A stretch of DNA of 64,000 nucleotides from assembly GCA_024500155.1 (NCBI GenBank), contig CM044869.1, forward strand, positions 31,866,501 to 31,930,500, read 5' to 3'. The notes below the pieces were generated by a model. It did not search any database and was not told the DNA's origin. It worked only from the letters and a program-made list of their open reading frames with translations. This DNA is from Chenopodium formosanum. Lineage: Eukaryota > Streptophyta > Magnoliopsida > Caryophyllales > Amaranthaceae. The position numbers and the translations under genes are program-made. This document shows positions 1-13,700 of this stretch, one piece after another (position 1 is the first letter of the stretch; every line of letters begins with the position of its first letter).

Positions 1-680
1 TAGGGGATTGTTGAAGTTAGTAATGTAACCAGAAAGGCTTTATCTCAGACTGAGTCGGGTTAGTTTGTTAGCAGGTGAGAGTAACTCCTTGGTTGAAAAC
101 TCAACTATCCACTACATGGTCGTGTACCTTGTACTACATGACCGTGTGATATATATACTTGGTCGTGTACCTTAATCTACACGGTCGTGTGCTTTTGCAG
201 ACGAACATGTCTACACGGTCGTGTACTGTCTTCTACATGACCGTGTGTGTCAGATTCTGTTTGGAGTGGCAATCAGTTGGCCTAGACGGGCACAACATAA
301 ACTGATAGGTTGTTTGGATTTATTATTTTCCTTGTATTGGAACTTTATAAATACAAACAAGAGCCTCTTCAAAGAGATAACTTTCGAAAAAAAACCCTAA
401 ATACATTAAACACAAACCCACTCTTGAGATCTGAACAGTTCTTGAGCAATTTCAACCTTTGATTCTGGTGCACGAATTGGAAAGGTCGTTGTGTAAAGCT
501 TGGGGGGCGTGTGTCACTGGGAATCCTATACCGGTGGTGGCGTATTTCGCTTCTAAGTTAGTGGGTTTCAAACCACGACACAACAGAAGGAGGACAGGTC
601 AATGATTCGAGTATGGCGATCGAATTTGTTCCAGGGAATTTCTTGATTTTGCTAATATTATTCATGAAATCAACAGGTAT
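1..680 (+). repeat. Putative LTR-retrotransposon fragment
   Basis: No coding potential is visible. The stretch has LTR-like layout: a repeat-bearing U3-like part (107-256), a TATA-like TTTATAAATA near 347, then a leader running to about 680. No internal domain, primer-binding site or second LTR copy was found in the window, so the class is not established. It could also be an upstream part of an unrelated element that continues to the left of position 1. Confidence 0.3.
107..256. repeat. Six-copy imperfect repeat with CACGGTCGTGT core
   Basis: Six short copies of CTACA(C/T)GGTCGTGTAC or its near-palindromic partner CTACATGACCGTGTG occur at about 114, 134, 160, 176, 211 and 233, with 20-35 bp spacing. 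The core is partly self-complementary (CACG...CGTG), so both orientations appear. Function unknown; it may be an enhancer-like array in an LTR U3. Confidence 0.65.
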
Positions 681-1531
681 TTTTTTCCAACAAAGATCAC
701 CAATAATTTGTATTAAACAAGTGAAATAAACCTTAATAAAGGCTATCATAAAAGAAACAAATTATATGCGAGTAAAACTTAGAAAAACAGATGAAAATGA
801 AAAGCGAGTAAAACTTAGTAAATGGAGATATAGCTACATATTATAATCAAGTATATTAAAAGAATTTAAGTGATGAGAAGAAAATTAGAAAATTTTTAAA
901 TAATAGGCCCTGATTATTAGAATAATGCGGATATAATATTGTTTTCATTATTCAGAAGTTTTGAAATGTTGCATTCACATATAAATGAATTTTTATTTTC
1001 TAATCATGATAGACACATGCATTAAAATTGTAAAAACACCTAAATGCAAGCTTTAAATTTTATTACAAAGAATGGTTATAACAATGAACACATTTATTAA
1101 CATATCGATCTAATTTATATATCCGTATATCTCGGAAAGTAATCCTGTTAATAAGACAAACAAAAACTTCAATTTTTTAAATCACACATTTCCCTTCATC
1201 TTCTCCTTCTCATTGTCTCTCTCCTCCCTATTGATGTGTAAGATCATTTCACAATAATAAATACTATTCATCATTAATTTGATAAACCTTTGGATGAAGA
1301 AAAACTTATACGGTTTTTTATCCCAAATAATTTCCAAATTTACATATTGAAAAGGTTTGCGGGCCTCTTGCTATAATCAATATTTCAATGAGACATAGAT
1401 AATAAAATATTCATATCTATACAAAATAAGATAATAAAATATTCATATCTATACAAAAAAACCTTTTTATTATATATGGAGTTTTTCTTTATAGTAAAGA
1501 AAAAATTAAAGTCTAATGTTGTTAACTTATT
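681..1531. other. AT-rich upstream region of the CAR gene
   Basis: No gene is visible. A roughly 33-bp tandem duplication (GATAATAAAATATTCATATC plus following bases) occupies about 1397-1460, and a CT-rich stretch lies at 1198-1230. The region lies directly upstream of the CAR start codon and so may contain its promoter, but no element can be assigned with confidence. Confidence 0.4.
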
Positions 1532-1626
1532 TGTTTGATTTCAGATGGAAGAGACTAAGAAAATTTTTTAATCACCAAAAGAATTGGGGCTTCAGTGAGT
1601 AAAATATCATTAAAAGTAGAAGAAAA
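1532..1626 (+). promoter_or_regulatory. Probable 5' UTR with a short uORF; possible 5'-UTR intron acceptor
   Basis: A pyrimidine-rich tract ending in TTTGATTTCAG (1534-1544) looks like a plant 3' splice site. Immediately after it ATG at 1545 opens an 8-codon upstream ORF ending TAA at 1571, 56 bp before the CAR start at 1627. Both are inferences from sequence only; transcript data would decide. Confidence 0.35.
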
Positions 1627-1797
1627 ATGGAATCTCCTCCGAAAACACCACCTTGTAGTGGACGCTTATCTTCGGGATCTTCTTTGATGGATAATCTTTT
1701 GGGTCTATTGAGAGTGAAAGTAATTAGAGGGATAAATCTTGCGGTTAGAGATGTTCGAACAAGCGATCCTTATGTTGTTATCAAGATGGGAAAACAG
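1627..1797 (+). CDS. CAR gene exon 1
   Basis: It encodes the start Met through MGKQ (57 codons), covering the first C2 strands (LLRVKVIRGINLAV) and calcium loop 1. The donor is CAG|GTTAAT at 1797/1798. If intron 1 is not spliced, translation reads on to a stop at 1927-1929 and gives a 100-aa truncated protein. Confidence 0.9.
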
Positions 1798-4700
1798 GTT
1801 AATCTTTCTTCTTATTTTTTATTCTCCCTTCTTGTTTTAAGTATGTGCATTCATATCATAATGACAATTTTTATATTTTATAATCCTTTTTTTTATATAG
1901 ATTTTTATAAAATATTTTATAGTATATGATTCTTTATATTTTATCTTGATTTTTCAAAATGTATTTTAATATCATTCAATCATCTTGAATATTGAATTAG
2001 ATAAAATTATGATAATTAAAAGATGTGTTTGCAATATTCCTATATCACCGATTTTACCTCTAGTTACTTCAAGGTAATTGTGTCCGATGTTTTAATATTA
2101 AAAAATATTATGTAACATAATGTTAATGTTTAAATAATTGGGGAAGGATAGTTCAAAAAAAAATATATATATAGAGAACAATGATCAGTGACGGATCCAG
2201 GATTTCCAATCAGGGGTAGCGCGTAGTAGTTTAAGAAAATTTAAAGCTTAAATTAAAATCGGATGTTATATAATTAAGGTATTGTTCATATTGAAAAAGT
2301 CCCCCAAAAATGATTAGCAAAATAATAAACCGATTGAGTTTTTTTGATGCCATGCTATGTGTTAGTTTATTGTTGTGTTCTTATCAATTGACAATGTGAT
2401 TTTAGACATGCATATATTTGACTGAGCACTTATTTAAAAAAAAATTACTAAGATACATTATACTACTTATAAAAATAATTACAATAAAAAAATGCATGAT
2501 GGTATGAAGTATCAAATCATTTAATTTTTTAAAAATTAATACTAGTAATTTTGTACCTTTTTTCTTACATACTAGACAATTTATATCTAATTTATCATTA
2601 TATTTAATAAAATACTCGATATATACATCGTAAATAATTTGTAAAAATGAAAATAAAAATCTTTATTGATAAGAGTATTCGAGAAATTTAAATTACTTTT
2701 AATTTTTTAATGTTTTTCTTATACCTATACAAACAAAGAGTAAGGATATGTTAAAGTGCATAGAAAGGAAAAAAGACAATGGAAAAATAAGCAAGTGGGA
2801 TTTGAATCCTGATGGCCTTACCGCACTACCACAATTTTGGCAAATTTTACTTTTACCACTGCAACAATGTTTCACATTCAGTATAAGGTTGCAGTTTAAA
2901 AAAATTTATACAAATAACTAGGGTTGTGCTCCTTGTGACTACGTAGATCCGATAGTGACAATGACATTTTATAAAATTCTTTACACATACAATCTATGAA
3001 TTTAGTGTTAGTGGACCAACTCAACCAAAAGGTTAAGCTGATGGTTGAGATCCATGAACATGTTTTATACTCTATTATGCCTGTTACATGAGAGCTCGTT
3101 TAAGCTAGAAGTGTGGATACTGCATGGGCCCTCATCATACCCAGCGCTTAATATTCCACTTGAAAGTGAGGGGGGGTGGATGAGATTCGAACCCGTGACC
3201 TTTATGTCACGCTGGCTCCGATACCATGTTAGTGGACCAACTCAACTAAAAACTTAAGCTAATGGTTGAGGCCCAAAAATATATTTTATATTCTATCATT
3301 TAGAAGCTAATTAGAAAAAGTAATGGAAATTGGCTTATTTACTAACTAACCTGATTGTTTTTCAAGCATGTAAATTACTTAATAAACAAAATTTAACCAA
3401 TCTTCTTACCAAATTTGTTAACCTTTTTAATCGGAGTAATTTTCAATTTATAGAATCAAATTTTTTTAAAAATATTTTGTACACCACCAGCCAATTTTAT
3501 TTATTTATTTTATTTTATTTTTTTTTTTAAGCTATGCCCCCCAAGTTCTTCGGTTTCTAAGCTGTGCCCATGCATTTTCAAAGTTATAAGCTGTCCCCTC
3601 CACCTCACGATATTTTATCAACAATACCCTTTGACAGCCATATCCGTTAACGAAAGTTAAGTTATTTTATCAACAATGGTGTCGTGGCGTTATTAATTTG
3701 ATACGTGTCTTGTTCTAATTGGTTTAACACTTTAAAAAATTTAAAAAATCAAAAAATAAAATAATAAAAAAAAGTTATTGTTAACATCAAGGTTATTGTT
3801 AATAAAAATTAGTGAGGTTGTGGGCACAGTTTAAACGTTTGAAAAGGCATAGACACAGCTTAGAAACCAAAGAAATTTGGTGGCATAACCTACAAAAACC
3901 CTTTTTTTTTTTAATAGTATTTAATACACACAATGTAACTTAGGACCAATACACACAATGTAACCTAGGACCATAATCAACACCTAAAAATTTACTTATT
4001 ATGACATATATTTCTAACACCTTTTTCTAAACGGATATTTCTTAGTTTTCTAATACTGCCTATGTTTTTTTTAGCTGACACGTTTTGACTTTAGCACTAT
4101 TCACATACTTGTTTTTGGCCGTGTTTTGTGCTTTATGCGTAATGAAAAATATAATTACATGGGATCTTGTTAGATTCGCCACGATATATGTTTTCGAAGT
4201 ATCAACATTTCATAAATTTTTCTTAGCGGTATTCAAAGATATTAACAGTTAGATTTGTGCATTGACAAATGTGACTAAGGAAACGTGTCAACTAAAAAGA
4301 AACGGAGGAAGTATCAAATAATATCATTAATGAGACAAATGTACAATTACAGAATTATAAAAAAAATCACTTCATTAAGCATTATGCTTACACTAATCAT
4401 AAATGAAGAATAGAAGTTAAAACAGGCATATATAAAATCCTAATGCTTAGCTTATAAAAAAATGTTTACATGCATCACAAAATTGCAACATTGAGGCTCG
4501 TAAAAATTACTCTATTTAGCTGGATTATTACTTACGCATATGTCCAGTGCCGTCTTGGACATTTTAGGGGCCCAGAGCGAAATCTTAAAAAAGGCCCATA
4601 AATTATGAGAATATATTTCATAATTTTTTATATTATAAAGTTCACCAAAATTATTATTGATTATAATCGATCCTCCGAGCATTTTTTTTAAAGCAAATTC

Positions 4701-7700
4701 ATCAATCAAACCCTCACAAGCTATATTTCCAATACCTCATTTTATTTATTTAAAAAAATGTCAAGAATTTAAAACCAATAAATAAAAAAAATTAATCAAG
4801 CAGAGAAGTTCAGTAATTAAAGCTAACATAATACGTGAAAGGAATGGTGTCCTTCGAACAAGTGTACTATTCCGTTAGCGGGTTCAGAATTATTAGAAAG
4901 CTAATATATTCAGTAAGGTCAAGTGATCGAAATGCCTGGGTGGAGGCCGCTTCCGATCAGTAATATTAATGGATAATTAATGTTACAGCTTAATCTTGAC
5001 TGAACCCTTCGGGTCACACCCAAGCATTCAACAAACCGAAACGACGAATTAATTCGGAAGGAATTAATGAGTCGACCGAGTAATATTTATTTAGACGTCG
5101 GAAATTCGAGCTTAGAGCGTCGAAACCGAGCGTCGGAAGTCGAGTCGAAAAATAGTGAAAGACGAGACGAGAAATAGTAATAAATCAACAAAAGACCGAA
5201 ATACCCCTAGCATCGGAATGCCCTAGCAAACCGAGTGCTAAGGGCGTATGGGCCTAGCATGGTGGCTAGCATGCGCACCAAGCCGAGCCTAGGCTGGCTG
5301 GTGCGTGCTAGCGCACTCATGCTAGCATCGCAAGGCTAGGCGCTGCCTAGTGCGTGCTAGCATGCTAGGCGCAGCCTTGTGCGCGCAATGGCTAGCAAGC
5401 CATGCCGCAACAAGCTGCCGGAGCTAGCACGCTAGGCGCGCCAGCTCGCAACAGCTAGCAGCAGCATGGCTAGGCCATTGCTTGCTGCCTAGCAGCGCTG
5501 GCCAAGGCACAAGGCCAGCAGCAGCAGCCCGCACAAGCATGCTGGGCGTGCTGGCCAGCAGCAGCAGCAGCCCGCATGCAAGTGCTGGGCTTGCTGGGCG
5601 TGGCTGCCACGGACAGCAGCACATGGCAGCCCACCTTGGCTGCCTTGGTGCCCAAGGGTGGGTGCCATGTGGCTTGTGGTCCTTGAGTGTGTGGGGAGTG
5701 AGGTGGCCGGTTATGGGAGAGGGAGTGGGGAGCAAGTTTGGTCCCCCCCTTCTCCAAATGGTCCTCACCTAACCACTCACATGAGCTTGCCACTTGTTGA
5801 TTTATTACTAGCTTGATTATTGATTTTATTTTAGCTTTAAAATAAAATGGAAAAATCATACTATCCCACATTGATGGGAGAGTAAATGATACTCCCATCA
5901 TTTCCTATAAATACCCAAGTATGGGCATTGGGAAAGATGCTTGAGTAAGAGTTGGAAAAGGCATCACAATTAGTGAAAACCTTTGAACTCAATATTATTA
6001 CTCGGGTTTTATTGGTCGGGTCTTGCTAACTCCAAGACATTGGACCTAGTCGGTTTTGTTGGTGCGGGTGGACTTCGTTGGAGGTCTCCGTGCGAGCGGG
6101 ACTAGAAGCTTTCAAGTAAGAGCTCATTTGGAGCGAAGCACGCGTCAAGGGTAATTAGCTTATCTTAATCTTGTGATTAATTTAATTATGTTTATGGTTT
6201 TATTTATTGCGAGTGAGGTCTTGGTTTTGGGTTTGTTTCCGCGGTGAGTCGGACTCACCAAACCCCAACAGCGGTATCGGAGCCTCGCTCGTTTATTTTA
6301 AAATCATAATATTTTCAAGGTGTTATTATGGCTTATTTTTTCTGGTTTTAAGTTGCTAATTATATTAGTAACTCGTTTTTCAATTTTACCTCGTTTTAGA
6401 GCTATCTTCAGTTCCGAACCCAGATTTCGACCCAAAAATAGTGAATTTTGGGTGGAAAAGGTATTCTGGAAATGGTTTTAACCTTCTAGGGCTCGGTTTT
6501 TAGCCAGAAAACGACCAGAAATGCATTTTTCGAGGGATTTTTCGTTTTGACGAAAAATTTTAAGTCTTTCTAACCTTGAAAATTGATTGCATATTTATGG
6601 TGGTTATGTAAATGGTTCTTTCCTTATTTTATATGCAATTTTAGACCACTTTAAGCATGATTACTTGGTAGTAATTGGTGCTTGAAAGTTTGGTTTTATT
6701 TTTCACATAATTGCAAATTAATTGCATTGAGTGTGAAATAGTTGTTCTTTGATGCTTCCAAGTATTAAAGATTCAATCTTTACTTATGATAAGTGATTGA
6801 AACTTTGAGTTACTAAATTCCATGAATTTTGGTTAAACTTTGTTGATTTAATCATTTTTTAGTTGATTGGAATCATAAAGTTTAAAACTTGTGATAGAAA
6901 TTGGTTTATCTTCATATTGGAAGATATAATTTTTCATGAAGTCACAAGTATTAAAGTTGGAGTCTTTATTGAACTTATGTTCATTTTTCCAACTCCCTTT
7001 TATTTTGTCAAAATCTCAAGATTAATTTAAAGTGATTAAATTAATAGTGAGAAATGCCCTAATTTATTTTGTTACACCAAGTTAAACCAATTTTATTAAA
7101 GAATGATTCTTGGTAATAAATTTGGTTAATTGCTTTGGATGAATTATTTAAGTTGGACTTGTTATTTTTCATTTTTCCTCAAAATTGATTCTAAAATTAA
7201 TTTAGAATTGATTTATAATGTCACACATAAAATTCGATAATTTTCGAAGCATTAGCACGCAACACGAGGCCTAAGAGTCCCGAGCCAGCTCTCGGCCAGC
7301 TGGGCTGCTCACGCAACCCATATGTGGCTGCCGAGGCTGCTGGGTGCTTCGTTCTTAGGTGCGTGGTGCTGTGCGTCTGTGTGTGCGAGGAAGGGCGTAG
7401 GCTGCTGCTCGCTGCCAGCCACTTACCGCACCAGCCAGCAACAAAGCAGCAGCATGGCGCAGCAGCAGCACAGTGCTGTGCGCGCTGTGCGTGCTGCTAC
7501 GCTTGGCTTGGCTGGGCGTGGCGTGTGCGAGCACAAGCAGCCCATGGGCATGCTTGGTGTTGCGGGGGTGCGAATGGGTATGTTACGAGCTTGTTGTACG
7601 GTACGTACGATCCCATAATTGGCACAATAACCCCGGGTTATTAAGGCGATGCTATTTTAAGTTAATTTTAGCATTGCTTAATATGTAAATAAGGGCAATT

Positions 7701-10700
7701 TTGGGTTACAAGTCTTAGTGCTAGGCACTTAGACATTATGGAATACGTAATTTTGCTTAGATTGTCGTTTTAATTATTTTAATTATTTTGTTTATTTAAT
7801 TAAAATTTTGGAGGCTAGGCCTCGGGTTTTTGAGCGACATTTGCAAAATTAATTTTGACAAATATTTGGGTTCACCGACTTAATTAATTGGATTAGTTAA
7901 GATTGGATGCGGAATTTAGTGGGAGCGTCTCTTAGTTATTACCATAACCGGTTAAAACAACTTTGACTAGTTTAATTAGGCGTGTTAATTGAATTAACCA
8001 CCTAGTTTAATTACTAGTTCCCGCGCGGTTTTATGCATTGTTACTTGTTTGATCGTTGTAAAATGCATGGGGCCATTCACAGATAGTGAATGGATGAATG
8101 GAATGTAAAACTCTCTCACAGGTTTTATGAAATGGCAACTAGTGGGGCCCGATTAGGATAGAAAATACGGACTGTGATCCGTGATGTATTTTTGTAAATC
8201 TAAATACGGTCTGCGAACCGTTGAGTATTTTTGTACCTTAATATTTAGATTAGTCCTAATCGTAGTAACTAGCAATTATATTATTTGGTCAAGTCTTGAA
8301 GACGGAGTTCTTAGAAGACGAAGCCATGAAGTTGCAAAAGAAGACCTTTTGAAGACTTGAAGATCTCAAGGGGTCATGCTAGTTGCCAAATGCATCTCTA
8401 TTTATGTTTTCGATATATATATTTATGTTTATATATTTGAATTATATGTTAGATGCATGGTTAGGATTTCGAATGTTGAGATGATTAATTAAGTTCACTT
8501 AAATCAACCAACATAGAAACCCTAGGTCCCTTAAAATTGAGTAAAACTTGCCATTCCAAAACACACTTACCAACCGAACGAGGGTAGTGATGGGCTACGC
8601 CAAAGCGAGGCATCACTACTTCTCCAAGGAACGTAAGGCATACTAGGTATGCAAGTGGTTTTGGTTATACTCAACGATATGAGTGATGGAGTCCTAACAT
8701 GTCGTGGCAAAGTGAATGAATTGTTTAGAGAGCATTGGATGCGACGATTTATTCAACCAAGAGTGGCTTGGAGCCATTAGCAAAGCGTTGCTTACCTTAG
8801 GAGATTGAGTGTTAAGACAAGCCAAAGCATGCTTAACCACTCTTTGTTTCTTTGGATCTTGGAATTGACTTATTCTCACCAAAATTGGGGACAATCTTTA
8901 ATGTGTGAATAAGACGTTTTAAATAAGTTTGATTAAAATGCATGATTTCAATCTTATTTAAGTATAATGAATGGTTTTTCATTTTAAATTCTTTCAAATT
9001 GTAGAATCAAGTCTTCAACTAATGACAACGACCTTATGCTCCCGGAATTGCCCAAAGAGTTGCCAATTTCTCTGAACTTGGTAAACTTTAAGGAATGGGA
9101 AGAGGAACTCCGAAAGACCCTCCGAAATTGCTACCTAGAGCACATTCTGGACACTCAAATCCCGAGTTTCTACTCAAAGGGGATTATGAGTGATGAGGCA
9201 CATGAGGAATGGAGTGAGGATTGCAAAAGAGTTTCCAGACTCATGGCAAACTCCATCCCGGTACAATGGAAGGGGAAGTTCTCCAACTATTTTCCGGACA
9301 TGATGCTCAAAGCTCTAGAAGATGTAGTCAATTTGAGAGTCACCAAGAGTACCAGAGGCAACTATGATGGACTTGTGGAAGATGTGACTAGGTCACTCTC
9401 GAACATGAGGATCAAGCCACCGCAAGATGGACGTCTCATCAAAGAGAGACAAGAAGTATGGGCTAAGGTCTATAATGCAAGACTTAGACCCGGGATGCCA
9501 CTTCAAGCTCATGTGCTCAACATGACAAGGCTATTCACCCATCTGGAGCTAATTGGCAAACCAGTGGAAGATGAGCAAGCAGCTCCCATGCTACTAAGCT
9601 CACTCCACTCGGGGTATGTTGCATTAAAGATGCGACTTACGGCCAAACGGAACAAACTTTCCTTGATGGAAGTTGTTCAAGAGCTCCAGAAAACCTATTC
9701 TTGCAAGAAGGCTAAGGTTGCCCTGAGAACAAAGAAGAAGGAGTTCAAGAACAAAGCTAAGATGCGCTGCTTCTATTGTAGTAGACCCGGACACTACAAA
9801 AGAAAATGTAGCATGTATCTAGCAGATGAGGCGAAAGGAAAAGTAACCTCGATCTCAGGTATCATCTTTACACTTGAACATAAGCAATTTATGAGGTATT
9901 AGATACCGGAAAAATTGGCTCACTATATGCTCCTATTTCAGGAACAAAGTGAGTGATGCTTTTCAAGTGGATATGAGTACAAGTGGAAGAAGAAGATAAT
10001 CTTTCAAAGAAAACTTGTAACCTCATATTTTGTCTAGATTTAAAACTTGTTTAGTTTTATCTACCATATTTTGATCTTGTGGCGTTGGACGTCATTGTAA
10101 ACTTGATCACAAGACATATCATCTTGTTTATATTTATGGAATGACACGTTTGTGTATTTGGACAAATTGTTTATAATGATACCAAAAGAGCTAAGACCAT
10201 GGAGTCAAATCAGACTTACTTGTGGCATTGTCGTCTTGGCCACATTAACATCAAACGCATCAAGAAACTTCTACAAGAAGGTGTTCTTGACTCTTTCGAT
10301 TTAGAATCGTTTGAGAATTGCGAAGGATGTCTATTAGGCAAGATGATTAAACAGCCATTCCCCAAGTTGGGAGAAAGGGCAAGTGACTTATTGGGTCTTA
10401 TACATACCGATGTATGTGGACCAATGAGCTCAACCACAAGAAATGGACATCGATATTTCATCACTTTCACAGACGACTATAGTAGATATGGCTATGTCTA
10501 CCTCATGTCGCATAAATCTGAATCATTTGAAAAGTTCAAAGAATTTCAGAGTGAAGTTGAAAATCAGCTTGGCAAGAAAATCAAAGCCCTTCGATCGGAT
10601 CGAGGTGGTGAATACTTGAGCCAAGAATTCGATGACCATCTGAAAGAAAAGGGTATACTTTCAGAATTGACACCTCCAGGAACTCCACAATGGAACGGAG

Positions 10701-13700
10701 TATCCGAAAGGAGAAATCGGACCTTGTTAGACATGGTACGATCAACAATGGGTCTTAGTGATCTTCCTATCTCTTTCTGGGGACACGCACTTCTAACTGC
10801 GGCACTAACACTGAACCGTGCTCCATCAAAAGCTGTAGAAAAGACTCCATATGAATTATGGACGAAGAAACCTCCTAGGTTATCTTTTCTAAAGATATGG
10901 GGATGCGAAGCATATGTCAAGAAATTGATCTCTGACAAACTTCATCCCAAATCTGACAAGGTTTACTTTGTGGGCTACCCAAAAGAAACCAAAGGGTATT
11001 ACTTCTACAACAAATCGGAGAACAAAGTGTTTGTTGCTCGCCATGGTGTCTTTTTGGAGAAGGAGCACCTTTCCAAAATGACAAGTGGGAGGAAAATCGA
11101 ACTCGTCGAAGTTCGTGAGGATGAGCAACAAAATCATAATGACAGTCAGAGTGCTCAAACAGCATCTGTTGACGCAGGTCAAAATGATCAAAATGTGCAA
11201 AGTCGAACCAACAATGCAAATGCTCAATCCATTACCCTACGTAGGTCTCTGAGGCCGAGATCTCAACCTGATAGATATCTTGGTTTAGTATTAACCGAGA
11301 ATCAGGACATCCTGATTATGGATGGAGATGAACCGGCAACCTACAAGCAAGCGATGGCAAGCACCGACTCTGCTAAATGGCAAGAGGCCATGAGATCTGA
11401 AATGGATTCCATGTTTGATAATCAAGTCTGGGACTTGGTTGACTTACCCGAAGGTTATACACCGATCGGATGTAAGTGGATTTTCAAGTTGAAAACCGAC
11501 AAAGATGGAAATGTATTCATTTACAAAGCTAGATTGGTGGCAAAAGGTTACAGACAAGTTCATGGTATTGATTACGATGAAACCTTTTCACCAGTTGCAA
11601 TGCTTAAATCCGTTCGGATCCTCCTAGCGATTGCTGCATATTACGACTATGAAATATGGCAGATGGACGTCAAAACCGCCTTCCTTAATGGTTATTTGGA
11701 AGAAACTGTGTATATGACACAGCCTGAAGGTTTTGTCGACCAAAACAATGCTGGGAAGGTTTGTAAGCTTAAGAAGTCCATTTATGGATTAAAGCAAGCA
11801 AGCAGAAGTTGGAATCTGCGTTTCGATGAAGCCATCAGTAAGTTTGGTTTTATCAAGAATCCAGATGAATCTTGTGTTTACAAGAAGGTCAGTGGGAGTG
11901 ACATCGCCTTCCTAGTCTTATATGTCGATGACATATTGCTCATTGGAAACAGCATTCCGTTGTTAGAGTCTGTAAAGGCCTGGCTTGGAAAGTGCTTCTC
12001 AATGAAAGACTTGGGAGAGGCTCAGTACATACTAGGCATCAAGATCTATAGGGATAGATCGAAAAGGATGATTGGATTGAGTCAAAGTACTTATATTGAT
12101 AAGGTACTTGCTCGATTTGGCATGGAGGAGGCCAAAAGAGGTCACCTGCCAATGTCACATGGCATAACCCTAAGCAAGAAGCAGTGTCCACAGACACCTG
12201 ATGAGCGGGTAAGAATGAATCAGATTCCATATGCTTCGCTTATTGGATCTATCATGTATGCCATGATATGTACTAGGCCAGATGTGTCGTATGCCTTGAG
12301 TGCTACGAGCCGTTACCAATCAGACCCAGGAGAGGCGCATTGGACTGCGGCCAAAAATATCCTAAAGTACCTGAAAAGGAACAAGGATAAATTCCTGGTG
12401 TATGGTGGTACAAAGGATTTGGTTGTGGAAGGTTATACCGACGCAAGCTTCCAGACAGACAGAGACGATTTCAAATCGCAATCTGGATATGTGTTCTGTC
12501 TAAATGGAGGGGCGTTTAGTTGGAAGAGCGCAAAGCAGAGTACAACTGCAGATTCTACAACTGAAGCCGAATACTTGGCAGCTGCTGAAGCAGCTAAGGA
12601 GGCTGTTTGGATTCGTAAGTTCGTTGGCGAACTTGATGTTGTACCCTCTATAAAGGGTCCAATAGCCCTCTATTGTGACAACAATGGAGCTATTGCTCAG
12701 GCCAGAGAGCCTAGAGAACATCAGAAGGTCAAACATGTCAAGCGGCGATTTCACATGATTCGAGAATGGAAATCAAAGGGTGAAATCAGAATTTGCAAAG
12801 TTGGAACGGATGACAATGTAGCCGATCCACTTACTAAACCTTTGCCTCAAGTGAAGCACAACAAGCACGTTGAGGCAATGGGAATCAAGCATGTAGGAGA
12901 CTGGCTTTGATTTCCTTGTTTAGTGTTTTAGTTAATTTTGAGAAAAGTTAATGTAAGACACTAAGGAAAACCATTCATGTTTTGGAGTAATTTAAAATTT
13001 CATGCAACATTTTATTACTCCGTTATGCTATTTAATTGTGGTTTAGGATTAAATAATGAGTCCATTCGATTCTGAGAATATTCAAAATAGGGTATCAAGA
13101 CCAGTCTTGGTAAGGAAACACCTATTAAGTGAACATTGAATATTATAATCGAAAATTATCCCTAATCAAGGTCATTTAAACGATGGACGATTAATGACCA
13201 ATTGAGATTAGTGTGTAGTCTGATTTATAGCACCGTTTCATGTGCTACGAGGACATGATTGTCATAAATCATTTGCACAGGTATTGGTTTAGAACCATAC
13301 TGGATCGACCTATGAGAATACTTTAAGAAATTAAAAATTTGTCATAAGTATACTTCTCATTATGGCTATCGGAACCTATTTCCTCGACCATGAGTACTGT
13401 GAGTTCTCTTGTTTGAGTACTAGTTCGCTTTGATGTTGTCAAACGTCTGCCGTAATAGGGGATTATAACGGCAACACTCGGGCGGCTAGGTCCTCTCAGT
13501 AAGAGGAGCTACATTACAAGACTGGGAATGTCCCCCTAGTAAAATAGGGAAGATGTCTTTGTTGTATTCAAGGCCTCTCGTAGAGCGAGACTGTAAAATG
13601 CATGGTCGTGCTCGGATGGATTTTAGAAATCATCTGTTTATTGACAGTCGGACTCGGAATCGGGAAACACTTCTGGACGTAATAAGGATGACAAAATAAA

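Noticed and set aside
1627..1929. Stand-alone 100-aa protein from exon 1 plus intron
   Set aside because: Residues after MGKQ are low-complexity intron text; a good donor and in-phase exons 2 and 3 explain the gene.
5424..5901. Overlapping ORFs of 96-143 aa on both strands of the copia LTR (also 14380-14857)
   Set aside because: They are GC-rich Ala/Pro/Ser text on both strands at once, inside LTRs, without domains.
7322..7688. Three overlapping ORFs in the copia leader
   Set aside because: All frames open because of CTGC/GCAGC-rich composition; no similarity to gag or pol.
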